Positions 39,675 through 47,752 are shown, counted from the stretch's first letter. The stretch is 64,000 bases of DNA from Actinomadura barringtoniae (GCF_017573505.1 NZ_JAGEOJ010000033.1:1-64000), one strand, 5' to 3'. Notes: a model not told the origin generated them from the letters alone. Made by a program: numbers and translations.

Positions 39675-40889
39675 ATGACCGACTCATCTCCGATCTCGTA
39701 TCCGTTCCCTGCGGACAGCAAGCTGGACCTGGACCCGATATACGCGCGTCTGCGAGCGGATCAACCGGTTGCGAAGATTAAATTGCCGTTCGGGGAACCG
39801 GCCTGGTTGGTGACCCGTTACGAGGATGTCAGAACGGCCCTCTCGGATCCGCGTTTCAGCCGGGCGGAGGCGGTACGCCGCGGCATGCGCGACATGCCGC
39901 GCCTCACCGAGGCGGGCACGGTCAGCCGGCCGGACTCCATGGTGAGCATGGACCCCCCTCAGCACACCCGGCTGCGCGGGCTCATCGCCAAGGCGTTCAC
40001 TCCACGGCGCCTGGAACAGACCCGGCCGCGCATCCAGCAGATCGCCGACGGCCTGCTGGACCGGATGGCCGAGGCCGGCCCACCGGCCGACCTGGCCGAG
40101 CAGCTCGCCCTGCCACTACCGGTGACCGTCATCTGCGAGCTGCTCGGCGTGCCCGAACCCGACCACGAGAGATTCCAGGCCTGGTCGGAGGCGTTCGTGT
40201 CGACCACCGCCCACACGGGCGAGGAGATCCGGGCCGCGGCCGCCGCGCTTGACGGCTACTTCAGCGAACTGGTCGCCCGGCGGCGCGCCGAACCCGCGGA
40301 CGACCTGCTGAGCGCGCTCATCCAGGCGCGTGACGTCGACGACAAGCTCACTGAGCGAGAGCTGGTCAGCCTCAGCACCGGCATCTTGGTCGCCGGCTAC
40401 GAGACGACCGCCGGCCAGATCGTCAACTTCACCTACACGCTGCTCACTCACCGGGACCAGCTCGATCTGCTGCGCGCGAATCCGGCCCTGCTGCCGAACG
40501 CGATCGAGGAGTTGCTGCGCTTCGTACCGCTCAACAACAGCAGCGCCGCGCTCCCTCGGGTGGCGACCGAGGACCTGGAGCTCGGCGGAGCGGCCATCCA
40601 GCAGGGCGATGTCGTGCTCGTCGCGCGTCCCTCGGCCAACCGCGACGAGAGCATCTTCGACGCGCCCGACCGCCTCGACCTGGCGCGCGAGCCGCATCCC
40701 CACCTCGCCTTCGGCTACGGCCCCCACCACTGCCTAGGGGCTCAGTTGGCCCGCATCGAGTTGCAGGTCGCGCTGGGGGCGCTCTTCGAGAGGTTCCCCG
40801 ACCTACGCATCGCCGTTCCAGAGGACGGCCTCGACTGGAAGTCCGGACTGATGGTCCGCGGTCTGCGCGGCCTGCCGCTCGCCTGGTAG
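39675..40889 (+). CDS. Cytochrome P450
   Basis: 404 residues, ATG after GGGGAGCAGGGA. Class I bacterial P450 marks are all present: I-helix oxygen-binding motif AGYETT, K-helix EELLR, and the heme loop FGYGPHHCLG with the proximal cysteine near residue 353. Overall it resembles the CYP105/107-type actinomycete hydroxylases that act on small natural products; ferredoxin and reductase partners are not in the window. It sits at the end of the metallopeptidase/seven-helix run and converges with the XRE gene, 29 nt between stops. Two roles fit the context: tailoring of the NRPS product, or synthesis or modification of a small signal handled by the cassette. The sequence cannot decide. Confidence 0.93.
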   Translation: MTDSSPISYPFPADSKLDLDPIYARLRADQPVAKIKLPFGEPAWLVTRYEDVRTALSDPRFSRAEAVRRGMRDMPRLTEAGTVSRPDSMVSMDPPQHTRLRGLIAKAFTPRRLEQTRPRIQQIADGLLDRMAEAGPPADLAEQLALPLPVTVICELLGVPEPDHERFQAWSEAFVSTTAHTGEEIRAAAAALDGYFSELVARRRAEPADDLLSALIQARDVDDKLTERELVSLSTGILVAGYETTAGQIVNFTYTLLTHRDQLDLLRANPALLPNAIEELLRFVPLNNSSAALPRVATEDLELGGAAIQQGDVVLVARPSANRDESIFDAPDRLDLAREPHPHLAFGYGPHHCLGAQLARIELQVALGALFERFPDLRIAVPEDGLDWKSGLMVRGLRGLPLAW

Positions 40890-40915
40890 GTCTGCGAGTC
40901 GTAGGTCTGCGCGTC
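40886..40915 (+). repeat. 15-bp tandem repeat at the end of the P450 gene
   Basis: GTAGGTCTGCGAGTC is followed directly by GTAGGTCTGCGCGTC (14 of 15 identical). The first copy contains the P450 stop codon. It probably arose by replication slippage. Confidence 0.8.
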
Positions 40916-40918
40916 AGA

Positions 40919-41392
40919 TCAACCCGCCGGGGTCAGATCCTCACCTTCGGCGGAACCTTCTGCGGAATCCTCGGCTGAGGCGGGAAGCCCCTCCAGCTGG
41001 CGGACCCGCTCGATCACCTCGGTGATCATCGCGAGGCTTTCCGGCGCGAGTCCGGCCGTGCGCAGCGCCACCTCGCGTACGCCGAGATCCTTCAACGCGA
41101 TGAGAAGCGCGAGGTCGGCGTCGACCGCCGCCGCGGTCTCGTCGTCGAAGAAGTAGGCGGGCGGCACACCGAAGAACTTCGCGAGCGCTTCGAGGTGGCG
41201 AAGCGTGGGATTGTCGCGCTGGCCCTTGCGCAGCAGCCAGAGGTAGCTTCCGGAGATGGGCTCACCGGCGAGGGTGATCGCCTGAGCCGCCTCCTCGTTG
41301 CTGTAGGGGCCTCTGCCATGGGGCGCGACGGTCGCGAACAGGTGATTGAGCTTCTCTGCCAGCGTCCGTTGCCGCTGCTCCGAGCTCGTCAC
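40919..41392 (-). CDS. XRE-family helix-turn-helix regulator
   Basis: 157 residues from a GTG at 41392. The N-terminal half is a lambda-repressor-like HTH (YSNEEAAQAITL, then GSYLWLLRKGQRDNPTLRHL and FGVPPAYFFDD), a layout typical of short actinobacterial XRE regulators, EspR among them. The C-terminal tail is acidic (EDSAEGSAEGED). It is divergent from the acyltransferase-like gene, so the shared 41393-41619 region probably holds its operator. A metallopeptidase of the kind that inactivates XRE repressors is encoded nearby, suggesting the pair form a signal-relieved repression switch; that is inference from known ImmR/ImmA pairs. Confidence 0.88.
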   Translation of the reverse strand: MTSSEQRQRTLAEKLNHLFATVAPHGRGPYSNEEAAQAITLAGEPISGSYLWLLRKGQRDNPTLRHLEALAKFFGVPPAYFFDDETAAAVDADLALLIALKDLGVREVALRTAGLAPESLAMITEVIERVRQLEGLPASAEDSAEGSAEGEDLTPAG

Positions 41393-41416
41393 GAGCGATG
41401 CCCCGTTCCTGCCGAC

Positions 41417-41429
41417 ACTTTACAAGAGT
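41417..41429. promoter_or_regulatory. Imperfect palindrome in the XRE promoter region
   Basis: ACTTTACAAGAGT has four of six matching dyad pairs and lies 25 nt upstream of the XRE start. On the - strand TAAAGT within it could be the XRE -10 hexamer, so it could be an autoregulatory operator. Confidence 0.3.
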
Positions 41430-41457
41430 AGACCCGTGGATGCCGACCATCAACACT

Positions 41458-41488
41458 GGTTGACATCCCAGTCAACCGGCTGGATAGT
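41458..41488 (+). promoter_or_regulatory. Promoter with overlapping inverted repeat upstream of the acyltransferase-like gene
   Basis: TTGACA (41460-41465), 17 nt, then GATAGT (41483-41488) form a good vegetative-type promoter. The -35 lies in a 7-bp perfect inverted repeat GGTTGAC-atccca-GTCAACC (41458-41477), so a bound repressor would occlude it. The left part, GGTTGACATCCC, recurs at 37816-37827. Confidence 0.55.
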
Positions 41489-41619
41489 ACGGGAACGAGC
41501 TTCGACTCGTGTCGACATCAGTGCCAGGGCCTTCGACATGAGTTGAACGAGATGAGCCCGGATCGCCGGTGAATCCCGGATCAATGAGGCCGACGCTCCT
41601 GCACGGAGGGATGCCCGAG

Positions 41620-42774
41620 ATGGAACTGGCCAATGGTCCGGTCGTGCTGTTTCCCGGGCAGGACGGATATGACGGCGCGGCGCTCCGTCTGGCCCACCAC
41701 AGCCATTCTCAGGTCCGAGATGTGTTCGCGCGAATCGACAGAGTGACGGTCGAGTTGTTCGAGCGCCGCCTTTCCGGCGTGCTTTTCGGTGACCAGGCGG
41801 TCGAGCTGATCGTGCTTCAGCACGGTGATCCATGGGTGTCCCAACTGGCGATCTACGGTGCCGGGATGGCCGCCCACCAGGTTCTGTCCAGCCATGGAGT
41901 CTGCCCGGCCGCCCTGATGGGGCACGGCCTTGGGGAGATCACGGCAATGGTCGCGGCGGGAGCCATCACCGTGGAGGACGGCGCACGCATCGTGATCCGC
42001 CGCACCCAACTCCTGGCCGAAAGTGGAGCGGCCGATGGCGCGCTGATCGCCGTGGCGGCCGACCCGGACCGCGTTGCGCACCTGGTCGGCCTGATCGGAC
42101 ACCGGCTCCTCGCGGTCGCCGGCGAGACCCACGACGGCCGGACGCTTCTCAGTGGCCCGCCCCACGTGATCGAACAGGTCCGGGCGGCCGCGTCGGCGGC
42201 GCGACTCGGCTGGGCGGATCTGGAGGCTCCCTTCCTCGTTCACAACCCCGCGCTCGTGCCGGAACTCGCCAATTTCGCGCGGGGCATTCCCCGGCGCCCG
42301 TTGGCCGTTCCGGTGTACTCGCCGATTCTGGAACGCTTCTACGACCCCGACGCGGACCTGGCTGACTTGCTGGCAGACCACCTGACGCTGCCGGTGCAGT
42401 TCTCCACCGCGGTGCGTGCGCTCTACGGGCGCGGTAAGCGCGTCTTCGTCGAGGCAGGTGGGCGGGCCACACTCTCCACCCTGGTCTCCAAGGCGCTGCA
42501 CGGCATCGCCGGGAACGACCTGTCGATCCTGTCAACGCTCTCATTGACCCGCGACAACCGGCTGCGGCTGCCAGAGACGCTGACCCTGCTCCAGGCGGCC
42601 GGACTCGCCTCCACCGACGACCTCGACTTCGTGCGCACCCACCTCGTGCCCGAGGTGACACAGGACGAGTTCGCGGCCTTCTGGGCCGAAGCCAGAAACG
42701 AGGTCGTCAGGCTGGCAACCCAACGGCTCGCCGCCTTCCAAGCCTCCCGAAAGACGGTCGACAACGGGGCCTGA
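41620..42774 (+). CDS. Stand-alone acyltransferase-fold protein with nucleophile Ser replaced by Gly
   Basis: 384 residues from the ATG at 41620 (GGAGG 10 nt upstream); in-frame starts at 41569, 41584 and 41611 are less well placed. The fold is that of FabD and polyketide AT domains: VVLFPGQDG at the N terminus, GHGLGE at 101-106 where the family has GHSxGE, an Arg at 128 exactly 25 residues later (position of the malonate-binding Arg of FabD), and LVHNP with His 208 where the catalytic His is expected. The codon at residue 103 is GGC, so the acyl-accepting serine is absent. The protein may bind an acyl-CoA or carrier without transferring it, or have another function. It is divergent from the XRE gene, with its own promoter. 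Confidence 0.8.
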   Translation: MELANGPVVLFPGQDGYDGAALRLAHHSHSQVRDVFARIDRVTVELFERRLSGVLFGDQAVELIVLQHGDPWVSQLAIYGAGMAAHQVLSSHGVCPAALMGHGLGEITAMVAAGAITVEDGARIVIRRTQLLAESGAADGALIAVAADPDRVAHLVGLIGHRLLAVAGETHDGRTLLSGPPHVIEQVRAAASAARLGWADLEAPFLVHNPALVPELANFARGIPRRPLAVPVYSPILERFYDPDADLADLLADHLTLPVQFSTAVRALYGRGKRVFVEAGGRATLSTLVSKALHGIAGNDLSILSTLSLTRDNRLRLPETLTLLQAAGLASTDDLDFVRTHLVPEVTQDEFAAFWAEARNEVVRLATQRLAAFQASRKTVDNGA

Positions 42775-43155
42775 TCGACCAGCCCCGCCACGACAACCTG
42801 CACTACCTCGGGGGTGTCCTGCTCGCCCCGGTCAGCTACCACCAGAGCCTTGCAGTAGGGATCCGCACCCGCGGCGTTGGTCGACGCGGTACGGCTCCGC
42901 CGAGGTCGTCGTGCTCGGTCCGGGCAAAGGCGGCTTCGACGCTAAGGCTGGGATCAGTGATCGTTCAGGTACCAGTCCACAACCTGTGACCGGTCGTCGT
43001 TCGGTCCAGTGAACTCGTCGTCATGTCGTAGAGCGGTGCGGCGTTGAGGTATACCCCCCGTTTTTCTAGGGGCAGTCATGGCGGCGTGCTGAGTTTGTGC
43101 TGAGTTCGCGCAGCCTGCAAGGCTCTGACCTGGTGAAATAGGGGTGAATTCTGGG

Positions 43156-43236
43156 ATCTTCACCATCTTCGAGGGCACCTCCGAAATCCAGCGCCTGGTC
43201 ATCGGCCGCACCCTGACGGGCCTCCCAGTCCGCTAA
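43156..43236 (+). pseudogene. C-terminal remnant of an acyl-CoA dehydrogenase
   Basis: Reading from 43156 gives IFTIFEGTSEIQRLVIGR then TLTGLPVR and TAA. IFEGTSEIQRLVIGR is the highly conserved C-terminal block of acyl-CoA dehydrogenases. Nothing upstream in this frame continues the gene, so only about 26 codons remain, still followed by an intact terminator. The rest of 42775-43572 holds no supported gene. Confidence 0.8.
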
Positions 43237-43249
43237 CCCACCCCAAGAC

Positions 43250-43286
43250 GTGCCCCTGACCAAGTGCCTGGTCAGGGGCACTTTTA
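43250..43286 (+). terminator. Strong rho-independent terminator
   Basis: A 12-bp perfect stem GTGCCCCTGACC / GGTCAGGGGCAC with an 8-nt loop, followed by TTTT. It lies 13 nt after the stop of the acyl-CoA dehydrogenase remnant and was presumably that gene's terminator. Confidence 0.88.
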
Positions 43287-43572
43287 CGTCTGGTGCCCGC
43301 CGGGCAGTTTGTCGGCCATAGAAGGGCTGATTGATCGTCACCTCCGCTCGTCAGCCCTGGCCGTCCGGACTGAAGGCCAGGACTGTGATCGCGCTCGCGT
43401 GGCTTGAGGTGCCCCGGCGGTCGCTAGATCACCGGCGCCGACCTTCCCGTAGACGGCGACTTCACCACCTGATCCCTGTTCGTGCAATTTTTGTAGTTTT
43501 GCCATCACTGAGTGCCACGTCGGCTTAGAGTGCGCAGCGCGCGCCGCGACTGACAGTGATCATTGGGGTGTC

Positions 43573-45885
43573 ATGACGCTCACCACGATTCAGGGACTCA
43601 CCGGTGACCTGCCGCAGGAGACGACGGGTTTCGTGGGGCGGGGTGACGAGCTGACCGCTCTGGCGACCGCGTTGGACACCTCTCGTATTGTGACGGTGCT
43701 GGGTCCCGGCGGGGTGGGGAAGACCCGGCTGGCGCTGCGGACCGCCGCGATGGAGGGCGCGCGGTACGAGCACGGGGTGGTCCTGGCGGAACTGTCCGGG
43801 CTGCGTGATCCCGATCTGCTGCCGGGCACCCTGGCCGCGCTGCTGGGCATCCCGGAGAACGATTCCCGGACGCCGCTGGACGCGGTGATCGACTACCTGC
43901 GTGACCGCCACACGCTGATCGTGCTGGACACCTGCGAGCACCTGGTGGAGGCTTGCGGCAGCCTCGCCGACACGCTGCTGCGGGCCACCCCGCGGGTCAG
44001 CGTGCTGGCCACCAGCCGGCAGCCGCTGGACGCACCGGGTGAACGCGTGCTGCCGGTGGACCCACTGCCGATCGACGCCCGCGACGGCGGCGACGCCGTC
44101 GAGCTGTTCGAGCAGCGCGCCGCCGAGGTGGTGGCCGGCTTCGCTGTGGACGGCTCCAACCACGCGGACGTGGTGCGGCTGTGCCGCCGCCTGGACGGCA
44201 TCCCGCTGGCGATCGAGCTGGCGGCCGTACGGCTGCGGGCGCTGCCGCTGGAGGTGCTGGCCGCCCGGATCGACCAGAAGTTCCGGCTGCTGACCGGCAA
44301 TCGAAACTCCCGCGTCGAGCGGCATGCCACCCTGGGTACCGCCATCGAGTGGAGCTACGACCTCTGTACCGAGCAGGAGAAGCTGCTGTGGGCGCGGCTC
44401 GGCGTCTTCGCCGGGACGTTCGACATCGAGTCCGTCGAGCAGGTGTGCGCGGGCGGCGAGCTGCCGCTGGAGGATGTCCTGGAGGCGCTGGTCAACCTGG
44501 TTGACAAGTCGGTGATCCAGCGCGTCGGCGGCGCGTACGGTGACCGGTACCGGATGCTGGACACGATCCGCGAGTTCGGCGTGCAGATGCTCGCCGCGAC
44601 CGAGGACGAGCTGCAGGTACGGGAACGGCACCTCGACCGGTTCACCGCGCTCGCCGAGGAGTACGGCGAGCACACCTTCGACACCGACCAGATGGAACGC
44701 ACCCACACCCTCAACCGCGACCATGAAAACCTGCGGGTCGCCTTGGAATATGCGGTCTCCCGGTCTGACGGCGACAAGGCCGCCGCCCTGTCCGGCGGCC
44801 TGTGGTGCTACTGGCTCATGATCGGGCGGCTGACCGAAGGCCGGTACTGGCAGACCAAGGTCCTCGAACAGTTCCCCGAGCCGTGCAAGGAACGCTCGTG
44901 GGCCCTCAACATCCGCGCCCATCTGGCCATCTTCCAGGGCGACCCGGCGGTGGGCGTGGTGGATGCCAAGGCGTCCGCCGAGGTCGCCCGGCAGATCGGC
45001 GACCCCTGGCTGGAGGGCCGCGGCCAGATGTACGTGATGTTCGGATACACCTTCCTCGGCGACCACGACACCGCGGCCGCCGCCGAGGAGATCACCGCCC
45101 GGCTGCTGGAACCGATCGACAGCCCGGTCGGCCTGAGCCTGTTCTACGGCTGCCGCGCGTACATGTACCTGCAGAGCGGCCGGCTCGACAAGGCCGTGGC
45201 CGACAATGAGCGCTCCCTTGAAATGATCGGCGCGGGCAGCGGCGAGCGGTGGATGCAGAGCTACAACTACTTCATGATCGGCGTCGCCCGGTTCCTGCAG
45301 GGCGAGGCCGCCGCATGCACCGCCGCCGCCTGCGTCGGGCTGCGCATGAAGCATGAGATCGGCGACCCGGTGGGTACGGCCTACTGCCTGGAGCTGCTGG
45401 CCTGGCTGGCCGCGGACGCGGGCCGTCCTGAGCGGGCGACCTGGCTTCTGGGGACGGCCGACGTACTGTGGCGGCGCGCCGGCAAACGCCTCAGCGGCCA
45501 GCCCCGCATGGAAGCCTTCCACGAACAGGCCACCGAGACCATCCACCAGGCGCTCGACGAGGTCCGCTACCAGGAGTTGTGGCGTGCGGGCGCCGCCCGC
45601 GAGCTGGAGTTGGTGATCGCCTCCGCCGAGGCCGACTCCGACAAGCTGCTCAGCGCCGTACCCGGATCGTCGGTCCGCGACGACAGTACGGTCCTCACCC
45701 GCCGCGAGTACGAAGTGGCGCGGCTCGCCGCCCAGGGCATGTCCAACCGGGAGATCGCCCAGCGTCTGGTGATCTCCAAACGGACCGCCGACGCACACAT
45801 GGAACACATCCTGGCCAAGCTCGGCATCTCCCGCCGTGCCCACATCCGCGACCGCCTCGACGACTTCCGGCCGGATGAGGACTAG
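43573..45885 (+). CDS. LuxR-family transcriptional regulator with N-terminal NB-ARC/AAA-type NTPase
   Basis: 770 residues. Order: P-loop NTPase with Walker A GPGGVGKTR (about residues 40-48) and Walker B TLIVLDTCEHL, then the winged-helix/TPR-like middle region typical of these large regulators (SRVERHATLGTAIEWSYDL onward), and a C-terminal LuxR helix-turn-helix (LTRREYEVARLAAQGMSNRE, then HMEHILAKLGISRRAHI). Such proteins act as ATP-dependent switches that sense an effector or partner through the repeat region. It is a single gene starting right after the acyl-CoA dehydrogenase scar and ending at a terminator. Its target is not evident; cluster-situated control of the NRPS genes is possible but the distance makes it uncertain. 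Confidence 0.92.
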   Translation: MTLTTIQGLTGDLPQETTGFVGRGDELTALATALDTSRIVTVLGPGGVGKTRLALRTAAMEGARYEHGVVLAELSGLRDPDLLPGTLAALLGIPENDSRTPLDAVIDYLRDRHTLIVLDTCEHLVEACGSLADTLLRATPRVSVLATSRQPLDAPGERVLPVDPLPIDARDGGDAVELFEQRAAEVVAGFAVDGSNHADVVRLCRRLDGIPLAIELAAVRLRALPLEVLAARIDQKFRLLTGNRNSRVERHATLGTAIEWSYDLCTEQEKLLWARLGVFAGTFDIESVEQVCAGGELPLEDVLEALVNLVDKSVIQRVGGAYGDRYRMLDTIREFGVQMLAATEDELQVRERHLDRFTALAEEYGEHTFDTDQMERTHTLNRDHENLRVALEYAVSRSDGDKAAALSGGLWCYWLMIGRLTEGRYWQTKVLEQFPEPCKERSWALNIRAHLAIFQGDPAVGVVDAKASAEVARQIGDPWLEGRGQMYVMFGYTFLGDHDTAAAAEEITARLLEPIDSPVGLSLFYGCRAYMYLQSGRLDKAVADNERSLEMIGAGSGERWMQSYNYFMIGVARFLQGEAAACTAAACVGLRMKHEIGDPVGTAYCLELLAWLAADAGRPERATWLLGTADVLWRRAGKRLSGQPRMEAFHEQATETIHQALDEVRYQELWRAGAARELELVIASAEADSDKLLSAVPGSSVRDDSTVLTRREYEVARLAAQGMSNREIAQRLVISKRTADAHMEHILAKLGISRRAHIRDRLDDFRPDED

Positions 45886-45896
45886 CAGAACGAAAC

Positions 45897-45916
45897 CCCC
45901 GACCCGGCGGTCGGGG
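45897..45916 (+). terminator. Hairpin after the LuxR-family regulator
   Basis: CCCCGACC-CGGC-GGTCGGGG, 8-bp stem and 4-nt loop, then CTCCTTC, starting 12 nt after the stop codon. Confidence 0.75.
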
Positions 45917-45970
45917 CTCCTTCGCCGCAAGCTTTCTAACGACCGAGGAGTCACAGCACGGTGCGGAAGC

Positions 45971-45988
45971 CTGTGACCTGGATGTGAA
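45971..45988 (+). promoter_or_regulatory. CCTGTGA-N4-GATGTGA motif (second copy)
   Basis: CCTGTGACCTGGATGTGA contains TGTGA twice at an 11-bp period and matches the element at 48843-48860 in 14 of 18 positions, differing only in the central four bases. It lies 39 nt upstream of a possible 27-codon frame at 46027. Confidence 0.4.
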
Positions 45989-46026
45989 CGCGCTCATCTG
46001 CTGCCAGGAGGGCGCTCGGACCATCG

Positions 46027-46110
46027 ATGTCGCAGGCGCAGAATGCAGTGGTTCGAGCGGCCACGACCACCTCGCATGAACCCGGAAACGGGGGGCTTGC
46101 CTTCTGCTGA
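46027..46110 (+). CDS. Possible 27-residue peptide
   Basis: ATG to TGA encodes a 27-residue peptide starting MSQAQNAVVRAATTTS and ending in GLAFC. AGGAGGG lies 14 nt upstream, longer than ideal. Support comes from layout: the motif shared with the two-component promoter lies upstream and a 12-bp hairpin follows 11 nt after the stop. No family is recognised, and it could be chance. The remaining sequence of 45886-46272 between the convergent genes shows only the hairpins. Confidence 0.3.
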   Translation: MSQAQNAVVRAATTTSHEPGNGGLAFC

Positions 46111-46121
46111 TCGCATGCGCT

Positions 46122-46153
46122 GCGGAGGGCACGAACCGCAGCGTGCCCTCCGC
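46122..46153. terminator. 12-bp perfect hairpin between convergent genes
   Basis: GCGGAGGGCACG / CGTGCCCTCCGC with an 8-nt loop (AACCGCAG). On + it is followed by GTTAATAGGG. It may serve the Tat-exported protein gene on the - strand, whose stop is 120 nt away, and any short + transcript. Confidence 0.65.
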
Positions 46154-46272
46154 GTTAATAGGGTCTCCCTGGTTCGGCATCGGGGACATTTCAATGCCGG
46201 GGTTTCACGGTCAGGCTCGTCGAGGCCACGCCGTTCGATGCGAGATCAAGAGATCGGCCGGCGCGGTGGTGA

Positions 46273-47598
46273 TCAGGTGGCCTTGCCGCGGGCGATGTAG
46301 AGGTTCATGGTGGTGAAATCGAGGGTGATGTTGTAGGGCTTGAAGAAGCAATGGGGGAAGTGGCCGGTCTCGTCGTATCCGGGGCCGTAGGGCCAGGGCC
46401 TGTTGATTCCGTTGTTCTTGTCCGCTTCGCAGTAGACGTCGTTGGCGACGGCGTCACCGAGGCGGATCTCCTTGGGGTAGCAGGGGTAGATGACGGTTGG
46501 ATGGCTGTGGGCACCGGTCTGGAGCGGGCGGTCGTAGTCGGTGCGGATGCCCAACTGCTTGGCCACCTCCAGGGCCGTGCCCGCGGTGGCCGTGCCGGTT
46601 CTTCCGCCGAAGTTCACGCCCATCACCCGTGGGCCGGAGCTGGTGGAGCCGGTGATGCTGCCGATGCTGCTGACGTCGTGGTCACGGGCCAGCCAGATGG
46701 GCAGGGGCTTGGTGCCCGTCCGGGCGGCGTCGGCGCGTAGTTTCCTGGCTGCCGCAGGGGTCGGGCGGCGGAGGATCAGCGACTGGCCGGCGTAGTCGAA
46801 GGTGGTCAGCAAGTGGTAGAAGACCCAGGTGCCGATCATTCCGGCGCTGTCAGTGTCGACGTCTGCGCCCGACTCCGTCGACGACCAGCCCACGGGGACG
46901 TTGCGCAGCTCCATGCCGCCCAGCTTGAGGGAGTCCAGCATCCCGTAGTACACCCATATTTCGGTGCCTTCGTACTCGGTCTTTTCCTTGTAGACGGGGT
47001 CCAGACCGGCCTCTTTGGCCGCGGACGCGGAAAGGCTCAGGTTCGAGGCGCCGGTGTAGAACGTCAGGAGCTTCGGCGGGCCGCCGTTGAGTGAGGCCTC
47101 TACCAGCGGTTCCGGATCCAGCTGCTTCCATTCCACACGGCCGATGTCACCGTGGATCTGATACGCCTCGCCGCGGATTGCCGCGAACCATTTAGCGTAG
47201 CCCTGCTCGCCGCCCGCTTGCCAGCGCGGTGCGGCGAGGGAGTATTTGTCTTGCCGGATGTAGCAGTCGCCTAGGAGCTGGTTGGTCTCCTGGTCGTCGG
47301 GTGCAAGGTTGAGGGCCATGTTGAGGTATTTCTCGGCGTCGGGGAACTTGTTGGCCAGGAGCCCGACGTAGCCGCGCTGGCGTGCCGCGTGCAGGTCGGT
47401 GGGGTCTGTTTTCAGGATCTCTTCATACGCGCGGCCGGCTTGTTCGAATTTCCCGGCCTTGAACAACGCGTCCGCGTCATTGCCGCCGGTTCGCGCGCCG
47501 GCCGCCTTGCCCAGCAGGGGTATGGTCGCGGCGGCACCGGCCACTGCGGCCGCGCCCCGAAGCACCGAACGCCGGTTCCATTGTCCGTGATGAGCCAC
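46273..47598 (-). CDS. Tat-exported TPR protein with degenerate retropepsin-like domain
   Basis: 441 residues. The N terminus NRRSVLRGAAAVAGAAATIPLL is a twin-arginine signal. Residues about 40-130 form TPR-like helices (AGKFEQAGRAYEEILKTDPT, ANKFPDAEKYLNMALNLAPD). The region that follows has the layout of bacterial retropepsin-like proteases: SLNGGPPKLLTFYTGAS where the family has LLDTGAS, then GGMELRNVPVGW and MIGTWVFYHLLTTFDYAGQSL. The catalytic Asp is Tyr (TAC on the - strand), so proteolysis is unlikely and a binding role more plausible. The C-terminal 150 residues have no recognised family and include four cysteines. It is transcribed alone towards the LuxR gene; a hairpin separates it from the upstream secreted-protein gene. 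Confidence 0.8.
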   Translation of the reverse strand: MAHHGQWNRRSVLRGAAAVAGAAATIPLLGKAAGARTGGNDADALFKAGKFEQAGRAYEEILKTDPTDLHAARQRGYVGLLANKFPDAEKYLNMALNLAPDDQETNQLLGDCYIRQDKYSLAAPRWQAGGEQGYAKWFAAIRGEAYQIHGDIGRVEWKQLDPEPLVEASLNGGPPKLLTFYTGASNLSLSASAAKEAGLDPVYKEKTEYEGTEIWVYYGMLDSLKLGGMELRNVPVGWSSTESGADVDTDSAGMIGTWVFYHLLTTFDYAGQSLILRRPTPAAARKLRADAARTGTKPLPIWLARDHDVSSIGSITGSTSSGPRVMGVNFGGRTGTATAGTALEVAKQLGIRTDYDRPLQTGAHSHPTVIYPCYPKEIRLGDAVANDVYCEADKNNGINRPWPYGPGYDETGHFPHCFFKPYNITLDFTTMNLYIARGKAT

Positions 47599-47703
47599 GG
47601 GTCTTCTCCTTTCGTGATCGCCCTCCGCTCGCGGCGTCCGTCGTTGCAGCCTGGCGGAGGGCTTTCAGCAGATCTGGATCGAGGTCGGCCGCGGCCGAGA
47701 TCT

Positions 47704-47744
47704 CCTCAGGCCCGCCACGCCGCGAGGCGCGCGCGGGCCTGAGG
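47704..47744 (-). terminator. 12-bp hairpin after the Pro-rich secreted protein gene
   Basis: CCTCAGGCCCGC / GCGGGCCTGAGG, perfect stem with a 17-nt loop, 8 nt beyond the stop on the - strand. It separates the transpeptidase unit from the Tat-exported protein gene. Confidence 0.7.
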
Positions 47745-47752
47745 TCTCGGGG

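Noticed and set aside
43525..45954. 809-residue open frame on - opposite the LuxR regulator
   Set aside because: Antisense shadow; the + strand has Walker A, Walker B and a LuxR helix-turn-helix.
46035..46060. GTGGTTCGAGCGGCCAC as a tRNA T-arm
   Set aside because: No acceptor, D or anticodon arms can be drawn around it.
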